Origin: Meloidogyne chitwoodi
Lineage: Eukaryota; Nematoda; Chromadorea; Rhabditida; Meloidogynidae
DNA: 64,000 bases
Assembly: GCA_015183035.1 (NCBI GenBank)
Contig: JACZZP010000012.1
Location: 1,302,001 to 1,366,000, forward strand
Direction of reading: 5' to 3'
In this document: positions 24,067 to 35,135 of the stretch, one piece after another
Layout: each line of letters opens with the position of its first letter
Position numbering within the stretch: position 1 is the stretch's first letter
Program-made: the position numbers and the translations under genes
The notes under the pieces: model-generated
The model's database searches: none
What the model saw: the letters and a program-made list of their open reading frames with translations, nothing else
What the model was told of the DNA's origin: nothing

Positions 24067-25626
24067 TGTACAGAAATAATAAAAATATTTTAAATTTTAT
24101 TACAAAATTATATTATCATTAAAATTTTATTTATTAATTTTAAATAAATAAATAATTAATTTATTTTTATTATTTAAATAATTTTCTGAAAAATCAAAAG
24201 ATAAAAATTTATTTATTTTTTATTTAAAAATAATTTAACTTCCATTTTAATTTTAAAAATTATTCTCTTTTTTAAATCAAAACTTTAATCTCCCTAGAGA
24301 ATAAAAAAATAAAATTGAATTTTATTATCTCTTTTACACTTGTATTATTTTTTATTTAATTTTCCAAAAAAAAAAAGAATTTTTTTAAAGATTTTAAAAT
24401 AACCACAAATATTTGAAACTATTATTATTCTCTAAAAATGGGAATATAAAATAGTCAGTCAATACATATTCTAGAAATAGTCCACACATCCAAAATTTGG
24501 GCCAAAGAAAAAAAAATAAAAAAGAAGAGATATTTATTTATTTATTTGACTAAAAAAAGAAAAGAAAAGCTTTAAAATAAAATTGCTCTCTAAATTTTAT
24601 ATTGACCTAAATAAATTTATTTATTTTATATTAATTTAATTGAAAATATAAATTAAATAATCATTTAAAAAATATTTTTATTTTTTTAAATTTGGGGAAA
24701 TTTTAAAATATAAATTACTAATTATTAAAACTAAAAGTCTAGTAAAATGTTTAATATTTATTGCTTATTTTATATTTATTTTTTAAAATATGTTTATATT
24801 TTTTGATTAATTTTTAATTTAGTTTTTAACAATTTATCTATTTTTTTCTTTTCCCCTCTTCCCCAACAATTAAATTTTATTATTTAAAATTAAATAAATA
24901 ATATATATTTATTTATATTTTGCATATTTTATAAATATTTTAATGATCCAAAAGATTATTTAAATAAAAAAAAGAGAAAATATTATTTGAGAACATCTGC
25001 TTTAAATTTATTTTATTTTTGTATTTATTTTAAAGAAATTAAATAATAAAATATTTTTTTTACAAATTTAAATCCTTTTATCACAAATTTTAGTATGTCC
25101 ATTCTCTAATTTTAAATTAAAGTAACAAAAAATATTAGAGGACATAAAAAGAGATTTAAAAAAATAATAATCTTTTTTCTTCTTTTTTCTTCTCTTTCAT
25201 TTATTAAAAGCCTCTTTGTTGTAATATATTTTCACTATTTTTTAGTTAATCTTAAATGTAAAAAATGTCCTCATTTATTTTTAAATTAATAAATAATTAT
25301 TTTCTCAGATTATTTTTTTATTTTAAAATTAATTTTATATTTTTGTAAATTAATTTAAATATTTCTGCCTATAAAAAAGGGCAAAATAAATAATTAAATA
25401 TTTATTAAAATATTTTACTTTTTTAATTTTTGTTGTTTTCCTATTTATCTCCTCTGTACATTTTAAATAAATTATTTAAAAATAATCCTGTCAAACAGAA
25501 AATAATATAAAATGAGAAAATTAAAAATATTTATTTGGTCATTTTTTAAGTTTTTTTTAAATAAAAATAATAATTAATTTATTTATTTATTTTAATTATT
25601 TAATTATTTTAAAAATTAACAAAAAA
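24067..25626. other. 1.6-kb AT-rich intergenic region
   Basis: No open frame of note, no repeat recognised. Lies upstream of the SH2 gene and presumably includes its promoter. Confidence 0.5.
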
Positions 25627-28336
25627 ATGTCATTTCTTGATAATTCAACAATAACTGCTATTCCCTATTTATCTTCAACCTCTTCTTCCTCATCATCTCC
25701 TTCTTCTTTTTCTTCTAATTTTTCACCTTTAAATAAACAACAAAAACAAAATAATTCACCATCTAATTCTGATGATCATTATGACACTCCTTGGGAATTT
25801 AAAAATAGAACATTAGCAGCAATTCTTGAAAATCAACGTTTTGAACAACAAAATAAATTAAATAATAATGAATTTAAAAATAATAAAAATTCTTTAAAAC
25901 AAATTGAATTTAATAATTCTTGTCAAAATAATAAATTAATTATTTTAAATTCATCAAATGAAAAGGTAAAATAATTTTAATTTAATTAAAAGAAGAGGTG
26001 ATTGAGAAATAAAATATTTTAATATTTTTACTTCTCTAAATTTAAAAAATAATTTTATTATTTTTTTATAGAAATTAAATCTTCAATTTAATAATAATAA
26101 TAAAGAATTAAAAAATAAAGAAATTAAACAAAAACAACAAAAAGCTCCTCCATTACCAATTCATCAAAATAATAATAATTTAAAAATACCTTTATTATCT
26201 AATATAAATTCAAATTTAAATAATAAAAATTTTATAAAAATTAATGACCAACAAAAACAACAAAAACCTTTTTTAGAAAAAAGAGAAAAGAATAATAAAT
26301 TTATAAGGTTTTTTTTATTTAAAAAATAAATATTAAATATTTTTACATAAAATATTTATTTATTTAATTATTACCAAAATAGGTATATATATATAATTTT
26401 ATCATTTTTATACTAAATATAATTTAAAATAAAATAATTTCATCATAAAAGATAAACTTTTAATTTTATTTTTTATTTAATTAGTATAAATATAATCTAA
26501 ATGATTATTATTATTATTATTAGGCACTTCTCTTTTTTTAATTTTATTATTATTATTTAAGTCTTCTTTATTTTGATCAAATAATTTATTTGATTTTTTA
26601 ATTTCTTCATTTGCTAAAGTTTCATAATTAATTAATAAAATATTAATTAATAATAAAATAATTAATAAATAATTGTTGGTATTCATTATTTATTTATTTC
26701 TAAAATTAAAATTAATTTATTTTTTAATTTTAAAATAAATTACCTATTTTTTAACTCTTTGACTCTCTTTCTTCAATATTAAATTACCTAATATTATTTA
26801 TTTAATTATTTATATTATCTTAAATTATTACTTTCTTACTAAACTAGAAATTAGAATAAAATTTAAATTTAATAAAATATATTATATTATTATTTAGGAA
26901 ATTTATTTAATTTTTAAGATTAATTTGGATGTTAAAATAAATAATATAAAAAGTACAAATTATTTTATTTAATAATGAAAACAAAATTAAACGAAGGAAA
27001 AATTTATTTAAATTAGAAAAATATAAAAAAAAGTAGAATATAAATATATTTATAAAAATAAATAAAAAATTATAAATATGTTTTGTTGCGAAATAAAAAT
27101 ACTTTTTATTTTTTTATTAATTTCCATCCTCTCAATTTTTATTTTTTTTCTCAAAAATTTTATTTTTTATTGTTTTTTACTAAATATATATTTATAGTTT
27201 ATTTTGGCATATGAACGGTTAAACAATAAAAGAAAATTCATCAAAATTTAAATTTTTATCATATAAATTAAACAAATAAAATACAATTTAATTAAACAAT
27301 TCTTTTAATTATTATTATTTTTAATTTAATAAATTCACATGATTGTCATTACTTATATATTTAATGTAAATAATAATTATAGATATTTTGAATATTTAGA
27401 ACTTTTTCTTTTTTTTTATCACAAGTTTTTATTGTTATTTTTTAACCTTTTTATATTTTATTAATAATTTTATTTTTATAAAGTTCAAACATTAAATATT
27501 AGAAAAAAATAATAATTTTTTTAAAATATAATTTAAGTTATTTTTAAAAAATATAATTTATAGTTCTTCTTCTTCTTCTTTTATTAAAAAAGAATATAAT
27601 AATAATAATTTAAAAAGAAATGAAGAAGAAAATAATAATCAACAACTATCAACTAATATTACTAAAATTACAACAGAAAAACAACAACAAAGATCTGCCC
27701 CAGCACGTAGTAATAATAATAATAAATATCCACTTGTTAATTTAACAAAAAATAATATTTCTAATAATATAAATAAGGTAAATAATAAATAAATAAATAA
27801 ATAAATAAATATTAAAGTAATATTTTTATTTCCCTTTATTTAACCCAATCTTTTAGATATAATTAAATATATATCCTCTTAGAATATTATTTTAAAATAT
27901 ATTTTATTTAATAGGATTTATGTCAAGAAAAACAATTCAATGAAGAAGATAAATTAAATAATAATAATTTAATTCATGAAAATATGGAAAGGGCAGAGGC
28001 TGAATTATTACTTGGTGGTATGCCTTTAGGTTCTCATTTACTTAGAAGAAGACCTGATAAAAGTTTAGCATTATCTCTTAAAGCAAATGAAGGTAATTAA
28101 TAAATTAAATTAATAAAATAAATTAATTTATTTATTTTAAAGGTGTTTTACATATTAAATTAGAATATCGCTGTGATCGTTGGGTACTTGGTGAAGGACC
28201 TCGTTTTAATAAAATTATAGAAATGTTAAAAGCTTATAGAAAAGTAGAATTACCTGTTAGAGGGGCAGAACAAATTCGTCTTTCTGTTCTTTTTCGTCCT
28301 GGAGATATGCCTGGAAATGGACTTTTATTACTTTAA
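25627..28336 (+). CDS. SH2-domain adaptor, SHB/SHE/SHF-like
   Basis: Five exons (25627-25965, 26072-26307, 27564-27777, 27915-28092, 28143-28336) give 386 residues. The N-terminus is Ser/Asn-rich and carries DDHYDTPWEF at about residue 53, close to the YDxPWEW-type tyrosine motif of the SHB adaptor family. A Pro-rich patch (KAPPLPIHQ) could bind SH3 domains. The C-terminal SH2 domain spans about residues 285-380: ENMERAEAELLL, GSHLLRRRPDKSLALSLK with the phosphotyrosine-binding Arg in LLRRR, then VLHIKLEYRCDRWVLGEGPR, FNKIIEMLKAYRK and LPVRG. It should link phosphotyrosine receptors to downstream partners at the membrane. Intron 2 is 1256 bp, unusually long, and contains an antisense peptide gene (26477-26686). 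Confidence 0.85.
26477..26686 (-). CDS. Phytosulfokine-like secreted peptide precursor 1
   Basis: Single-exon ORF of 69 residues inside intron 2 of the SH2 gene, on the opposite strand. It has a classical signal peptide (NNYLLIILLLINILLINYE, likely cleaved after ETLA), a short charged Asn/Lys-rich spacer with a dibasic site (KIKKREV), and a C-terminus ending exactly in HLDYIYTN. The last five residues match the plant phytosulfokine layout (YIYTQ; YIYTN variants are reported in legumes) with the acidic residue before the first Tyr that tyrosylprotein sulfotransferase needs. A TTTTAG acceptor lies 13 nt upstream of the ATG (26700-26701), fitting trans-splicing or a 5' UTR intron. AATAAA motifs follow the stop at once. 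The paralogue at 28914 has the same ending. Hormone-mimic function is inference. Confidence 0.78.
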   Translation of the reverse strand: MNTNNYLLIILLLINILLINYETLANEEIKKSNKLFDQNKEDLNNNNKIKKREVPNNNNNNHLDYIYTN

Positions 28337-28913
28337 TTTTAATTAAATAATATATATATTTAAACTATATTCTTAAATTATTATATTTATAATTAATTGG
28401 TAAATTCTTCAGTTGAGTTATCACAGTTGAGTGCTCATTGTTCTCAAGAAAATTAATTTTATTTTACTCATAACTTTATTCTAAATAAACTAAATTTGTT
28501 TAAATCTAATTCCACTTAACTCGAAAAGTTCTTTCGAATGAGCTATTATTTGTATTTTTATTCATATTTAATAAAAACTTTTGAGAAAATATATGTTACT
28601 CAACTGAGGTATTCTTAAAGAGAACTTAACTTTTGGGCATTAAACTGAACTTTTCTCTAATTAAATTAGAATTGTTGTAATTAAATAAAATATATTTTTG
28701 TTTATTATAAAATAATAATTGTCTTTTTATTTATTTAAATAAAATATTTTAATAATTATTTATTTTAAAAATAAATTTAAGATATAATTTTATTCTTTTT
28801 TGTTAAAAATATAAAATAATTAATTAAAAAGAAAAATCATATTATTAAAAATATTCTTTAATTGTCCCATTTATTTATTTAAAATTAAACATTTTAATTA
28901 TTTCATTTTATTA
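28337..28913. other. Spacer with part of a dispersed repeat
   Basis: Between the SH2 gene and the second peptide gene. 28400-28660 is less AT-biased, repeats variants of cagttgag / ctcaactg, and shares a block (aactcgaa..gttctttcgaatgagctatta, tttgtatttttat) with 57750-57810. I read it as a decayed interspersed repeat. Confidence 0.55.
28400..28660. repeat. Dispersed repeat, copy A
   Basis: Related to 57665-57880: shared core gttctttcgaatgagctat followed by tatttgtatttttat, with cagttga motifs on both flanks (inverted: cagttgag near the left end and ctcaactgag near the right). No coding capacity. Confidence 0.6.
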
Positions 28914-29117
28914 TTAGTTTGTATATATATAATCCAAATGTTTATATTCTCCCTTAACTTTTTTTGTAGTTGTTTTAGTAATTTGTTTGTTATTTTTGTT
29001 ATTAATATTATATCCATTAATTTTTTCTTTAACTTCTTCAGCCAAAATGTGATCTTTCAAAAATAATAAATTAATTATTAATAAACAAATTGCTAATAAA
29101 TATAAAATTTTATTCAT
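28914..29117 (-). CDS. Phytosulfokine-like secreted peptide precursor 2
   Basis: Single-exon ORF of 67 residues on the minus strand, 2.2 kb from its paralogue and the same orientation. Signal peptide KILYLLAICLLIINLLFL with likely cleavage after HILA, then EEVKEK and a Lys/Asn/Thr-rich spacer, ending exactly HLDYIYTN at the stop (28917-28940). Compared with the paralogue only the signal-peptide architecture, the (N)EE at the cleavage site and the last eight residues are kept. The last eight codons differ at Leu, Ile, Thr and Asn, all silent. A TTTTTTCAG acceptor lies 25 nt before the ATG (29143-29144), a good trans-splice site. AATAAA overlaps the sequence just after the stop. The predicted product is a secreted, tyrosine-sulfated pentapeptide resembling phytosulfokine. 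Processing, sulfation and delivery to a plant are untested. Confidence 0.8.
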   Translation of the reverse strand: MNKILYLLAICLLIINLLFLKDHILAEEVKEKINGYNINNKNNKQITKTTTKKVKGEYKHLDYIYTN

Positions 29118-31059
29118 ATTTTTAATATAAAATTTAATTAATCTGAAAAAAGAAATTAAAATTTTATTTTAAAATAATATTATAATTACAGAAATTGATT
29201 TATTGTTTAATTTAAATAAAATTAAATTATATTTGGCTTTAATTATATAATTATATAATTAAATCATATTTATATATTGCCAATATTTATTTAAAAAAGT
29301 TTACACGTTTAAGTATGTACTATAATTAAATAATAATTATATTTTAATTCTTAATTTATTTTTGTTGGTGGTAGTGGATTTATTTTATTTTATTCAATTA
29401 ATACGCTTGTATTATTGTTTAACCATTTTTAAAACTTTTAAAAGTTCAGTTAAATAAACTAATAAAATTAGCTAAAAAATTAAGACTCAAAAACGGAAGA
29501 AGATATGGCTTCTGGAGATATCTAAAAAAAATAATTGGATATCTCTTTTTCACTTTATTTGTCACTCAATATTCCAAGTAAATATTAATAGCTTGTTTAA
29601 ATATATTTAATTTTATATTAAAATTAAATTTTAAAAAATTATTTAAAATAAAAATAAAAAGTATTAATATTAAATGGGAATAATAAAATAAATAATTTAT
29701 TTTGAGTATTTATATAAATAAATATTTTTTATTTTAAGCAGATGAATAAATATTTTACCAAATTTTTACTTAAAATTTTCCTGTTTTATAACAAATCAAA
29801 CATAAGCATGATAAATAAACATTTATTCTTTTTTATTTTTAATTTTTTTCAAAATTTTGTTTAATTCTTTCTTTTTTGTGTTCAAATTAAATAAAAATTT
29901 TTATTTGAATAATTTTTAAAAATTTAATGTGATTAATTTTTAATTTCTTAAAAAAGATAATAAATTTATATTTAGTTTTTTTATTATCCTCATAAATGTG
30001 AAAAAATTAACGTTGAATTTATTAAAAATAAATTTTTAATCAAAACTATTTGAAAAAAGACAGTATTTTCTTATCTATATTTGGTGATTATTTGTATTTA
30101 TTTATATACTTATATTTAGAATAATTTTTAAATGACAAAATTTTAATAATTTCTTCTAAATTTTAATTTTTTTTTAAATTTATTGAAGAGTTTGGCAGAA
30201 CGGAAAATTATTTATTTTTTGTTTTTTATATTTTTATAACAGTTGGCATTAATTCTTTTCTTAAATAATATTTAATAAACTCATGAACTTCTTTTTATTC
30301 AATGATTGTTAGTCTCATCAACTAGTCATATTAAATTACTTTTCAAATATATCCTTTTTATATTTACTAAAAAATAATAGTCATTTGCTACTTGCCCTTA
30401 ATTTTTTTGTTTTCCATTTATTTTCCCAGACAATTTCCCATTAATATGTGATTATTGTGTCTATAGTTAAGTTTAGGTATAGGTATATATTTTTTGTTTT
30501 AAGTAATGGTTTTTTTTAATTTTTTTTTGTTAATTATATTTAAATTCAGACATTTTTAAAAGAAAAATTTTATAAATAAAAATTTTAATTAATTTTTCTC
30601 GCAAATATTGGCATTATGTTTTTGACTTTGCATAAAAATAATTTTTTTTAAGTCAGGCATTATTATCAAAATTCTCAGGAATATTGATGAAAATCAAATC
30701 TTTATGGCAAAATAAATTGATTGTGTTCCTTAAAAACCTCAGTCATAAAGTTTTTAAAAGAAAATATAAAATATTTATAAAAAAAATTTTTAAACTTAAA
30801 CATTGCGAATAAATTAAAAATACTTATTTTTCTTTGAAACTTTTAATTTTTTCAGTTTATAGATTAAAAGTTCCTCTATTCATTTAAACACTTTCTTCCT
30901 CTTTTGATTAATTATTGACAATCTCTACACACTAAATTTAACTATTTATTATCGAGAATTTATTTTATTGAAAAGTAGTATTTTATACAATTTTGCATTT
31001 TAAAAATATTTTAAAACTGATAAAATCTCGTCTACTTTTCTTTTCCTTTTGTGTATACA
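29118..31059. other. 1.9-kb AT-rich intergenic region
   Basis: Contains the upstream regions of the peptide gene (-) and the isocitrate dehydrogenase gene (+). No additional copy of the YIYTN motif and no other gene seen. Confidence 0.5.
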
Positions 31060-32857
31060 ATGATTTCTCTCATTTCTTCTCCCATTCGCGCCGCTACCAA
31101 TAAATTTACGCCTGCATTGATAGTATTTGATTCATTCTTTCATTCAACAACACTTCAAATAAATCGTCGATTATTTCAGACAACATCAAAATCTATTTTA
31201 ACATTTAAACGTTCATTTTCTTTATCAGTATCTGCTATGCAAAAAATTAAAGTAGAAAACCCTGTTGTTGACCTAGATGGAGATGAGATGACAAGAATTA
31301 TTTGGACTGGAATAAAGGAAAAAGTATATTTGTTTTTATTTAAATTAAACTTATTTGTCCCAATTTTTATTAGTTGATCTTTCCTTATTTGGATCTTGAC
31401 ATTAAATACTATGATTTGAGCATTGAGAATCGTGATGCAACTAATGATCAAGTTACTTTTGATGCTGCTGAGGCCATTAAAAACTATAGTGTTGGGATTA
31501 AATGTGCTACAATTACAGCAGATGAAGCAAGGTTTTTTTATTATTAATAACTTAAATAAAAATTATAATCAAGAGTAAAGGAATTCAATCTTAAGAAGAT
31601 GTGGCCTAGCCCTAATGGAACAATTAGAAATATTTTGGGTGGGACAGGTTTGACAAAATATTTAATTTTAGTTCAAAATTTTCAACCATTTTTCAAGTAT
31701 TTCGCGAGCCTATAATATGTAAAAACGTTCCTCGCATTGTTCCTGGGTGGCGTAAGGAAATTGTTATTGGAAGACATGCATTTGGAGATCAATACAAAGC
31801 AACGGATATTGTTGTTCCAAAAGGATCAAAATTTGAAATAAATATTCAACATTCTGATGGAAAAGTTGAAAAAGTTCCAGTTTTTAATTTTACTGACTCT
31901 GGAGGTGTAATTCTTGGAATGTAAGTTTAAATCAATTTTTAATTTTTTTCCAATAAAAATTTTGATTTTCAATTGATTAATTACCAAAATTTTTGAATAT
32001 TTAAGAAAAAATAAATAAAAATTATTAGGTATAACACAGACGAATCAATTCGTGGTTTTGCCCATTCCTGCTTCCAATATGCTCTTACCAAAAAATTTCC
32101 CTTATTTTTGAGTACGAAAAACACAATTCTTAAACGTTATGATGGACGTTTTAAAGATATTTTTGCAGAAATTTTTGAGAGGTTTTTTTTAATTTTTTTT
32201 AAATTTTTTATTAAAATTAAAGAGAATATAAATCAAAATTTGATGCTTTGGGTCTTTATTACGAACATCGATTAATTGATGATATGGTTGCGCAAGTATT
32301 AAAAGGTGAAGGAGGATTTGTCTGGGCTTGCAAAAATTATGATGGTGATGTTCAAAGTGATGTTGTTGCTCAAGGTTATGGATCTCTTGGTCTAATGACT
32401 TCTGTTTTGATGTGTCCAGATGGAAAGACAATTGAAGCAGAAGCTGCTCATGGAACTGTTACTCGTCATTTTAGAGAACATCAAAAAGTATTGAATATTT
32501 ATATGTAATAACGTAATGAACGAAGCTAAGGGTTATTATTGTCTCCTCATAACATTAAGATAAATTATATTTATTAAATTAAAGGGTAATCCAACTTCAA
32601 CAAATCCTGTTGCTTCCATTTTTGCTTGGACTAGAGGATTAGAACATCGAGGAAAACTTGATAAAAATGATGCTTTGGTTAATTTTGCTCGTTCATTGGA
32701 AAAAGCCTGTGTTCTTACAATTGAAGAAGGAAAAATGACAAAAGATTTGGCTATTTGTATACATGGCCTTAAAGGAGCGAAGGAAGGAACTTATTTGTAC
32801 ACAATGGATTTTTTGGAGGCAATTAATGAAAAACTTAAACGAATTCTTAGTGTTTAA
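31060..32857 (+). CDS. idh-2: NADP-dependent isocitrate dehydrogenase
   Basis: Oxidative decarboxylation of isocitrate to 2-oxoglutarate with NADP+. Seven exons (31060-31323, 31374-31531, 31574-31647, 31698-31920, 32029-32181, 32223-32487, 32585-32857) encode 469 residues. Catalytic landmarks: [13 protein letters not shown], substrate-loop [57 protein letters not shown], the signature [32 protein letters not shown] (metal-binding Asp) and the NADP-binding [11 protein letters not shown]. The ~59-residue N-terminal extension is rich in Arg, Ser, Thr and hydrophobics without acidic residues except one Asp, fitting a mitochondrial presequence, hence the idh-2-like assignment. A second Met (31237, MQKIKVENP) sits where the cytosolic form would start, so dual targeting is possible. 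Several acceptors are AAAG rather than TTTCAG. Confidence 0.95.
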
Positions 32858-33210
32858 CTTTAATTTAATTAAAGCTCATTTCAAAGTATTAATTTCTTTT
32901 CTTTTAAATGATATATACAATTTACAGGGTAATTCTGAATTATTATTATAGTATTTTCTTTGAATTATATTAAACTTTATTGGCATAATTTTTGTTGTAT
33001 TAAATAATTTTTTGTAACTTCTTTTTAATACTTAAATTTTTGTGTTTGTTTTTTAAATCTGCCATTATTTTCTTTATTTTCAATAAAAAGAGATAAAATT
33101 GTTTTTGGAAAGATTTAATGTGTAAAAAGGATTATTTAGCCTTTTTTGATCTTTTTGTTAAAAAAGTATAACAAAAATATTTTTAGAGTTTAATATTTAA
33201 AAATAAATGA
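32858..33210. other. Spacer between two plus-strand genes
   Basis: 3' UTR of the isocitrate dehydrogenase gene (AATAAA-type motif near 33079) and short upstream region of the sulfotransferase. Nothing else seen. Confidence 0.5.
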
Positions 33211-34571
33211 ATGAAATTATCAAAAACCAAAAAATGTTTTACTTTGCTATCTTTATTTGTCTTATTAATAATTTTTATTATTTATTGGAATAAATCTTCA
33301 AATTTATACAACAATATTTGTGGAACAATATTTCCTTTAAAAGAGAATTTTCAAAGAAGAAAAATTGTAATTTATAATAGAGTAAGATTTAAAAAATTTT
33401 AATTTTTAATAAAATATTAATTTATATAAAAAGATTCCCAAAACAGCCTCTACATCATTTACAAATGCTATAGCTTATGATTTATGTAAACAAAATGGAT
33501 TTCACGTTGCACATCTAAATTTAACTAAAAGTAAAATGCAAATGAGCAAAATTGATCAATTTTTATTGGCTAAAAATATAACTGAATGGACAGATATTCA
33601 ACCAATTTTTCTTCATGGACATTTCGCTTTTTTGGATTTTCAAAGGTTTTTTATTTTTGTTATGGTTCGATTTCTTTAAATGTAAGGGATAATTTCCTTT
33701 GAGACAAATATTTCTGAACTAAATTAGAATTTAAATTGTAATTTATGAATAAACTTTAGTTTCGGCTTCCCTTCTCCAATTTGGATAAATATATTGCGTG
33801 AACCTTTTGAACGTTTAGTTTCTTATTATTATTTTTTGCGTCATGGCGATAATTTCCGTATAGGTTTAAAAAGAAGTAAATCAGGAAATAATGAGGTTAA
33901 TTTAATTTTATTATAATTTTAAAGTAAAATTTTTTTAAAGACCTTTGACGAGTGTTTTTTAAATGGAAATAAAGAATGTGATCCAACATCTGTTTGGTTA
34001 CAAATTCCTTATTTTTGTGGAACAGCACATTTTTGCAGGTTTTTTTAGTTATTTTATTTGCTAAAATCCTTCAAGTCTATATTGTTTTTAATTTCAATTC
34101 TTCTTCAGTTAAAATCCTCTCTTTTCCCAAAATTTTATTATCCTTTTTTAGTGATCCAGGAAATCAACAAGCATTTAATAGAGCAAAATATAATCTTTTA
34201 AATAATTATCTTCTTGTTGGAACTACTAATAGAATTGAAAAAATGATACAACTTTTGGAATTTCTTATTCCAGAATATTTTAAAAATGCTAGCAAACATT
34301 TTCTTTCACTTGACGGTTAAAATATTTTTATTAAAAATATCTTAAAAAAAATATTTTTTAAATAGAAAAACGTAAATATCTTCGACACACTACAAAAAAG
34401 ATTTTGCCATCTTCTAAAATAGAAAATAAATTTAAACAACATTCAATATATAAAATGGAAAATGAATTTTATGAATTTGCTATTAAAGAATTTGATTATG
34501 TTTGGCAACAATTTTTACTTTTTAATAAAGCTCAAAAGTCACAATTTCATTATGAGAAGATTAAACCTTAA
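33211..34571 (+). CDS. hst-2: Heparan sulfate 2-O-sulfotransferase
   Basis: Golgi type II membrane enzyme moving sulfate from PAPS to the 2-O position of iduronic acid in heparan sulfate. Six exons (33211-33381, 33434-33645, 33760-33895, 33941-34038, 34152-34315, 34366-34571) give 328 residues. A short basic cytosolic tail (KLSKTKK) precedes one membrane anchor ([17 protein letters not shown]). The 5'-PSB loop reads [20 protein letters not shown]-like [11 protein letters not shown] holds the catalytic His. The 3'-PB region is [20 protein letters not shown], followed by [29 protein letters not shown] and [15 protein letters not shown], all typical of HS2ST. In nematodes heparan sulfate 2-O-sulfation guides neuron and axon migration. 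Slightly shorter than vertebrate HS2ST (about 356) because stem and C-terminus are short. Confidence 0.94.
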
Positions 34572-35135
34572 TTTATTTATTTTTCAATTAATTTATTATA
34601 AATAAATAAATTAATAATAATTTTTAATTTTTTGAAGACCACCCATACATTTTTACTTTAAATGGAAAGAAAATAAGGAAATAAATTTATTTAATAATAT
34701 TTTAAATATATTTTTGTTCATATATAAAATTGAATATTTTTTATAAAAAAAGTAAATAAGAGAGGGATATCCTAAATAAGCAGATTTATTTGTATTTAAT
34801 ATTAGTCAAAATACTTGAAAAACAAAAAAAAATAAACAAATCATCATTATTGTATTTGATATTTTTCATTTATTGCCCAACGTCCGAAATATTTATTGAC
34901 TAACGAGGAGTGGCCAAAAGAACTTTATACTTTGGTAATATTATTTTCTCCGTTCATCTTTTACGTCGTGACCTTTTCTTTGCTTTAAAGTCTTTTTTTA
35001 CCGTCATTTATATAATACAGATTGACCGGATTTAAAATATTTATTTTCTTAAATTTTTTTTATTAGCAATTTTATTTTTTTAAGCTAAAAATTATTATTT
35101 AAAAAATATTCATAAAATTATTTATATATTTTAAA
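34572..35135. other. AT-rich spacer
   Basis: 3' UTR of the sulfotransferase and promoter region of the Kunitz gene. A less AT-rich stretch at 34880-35030 has no recognised content. Confidence 0.5.
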
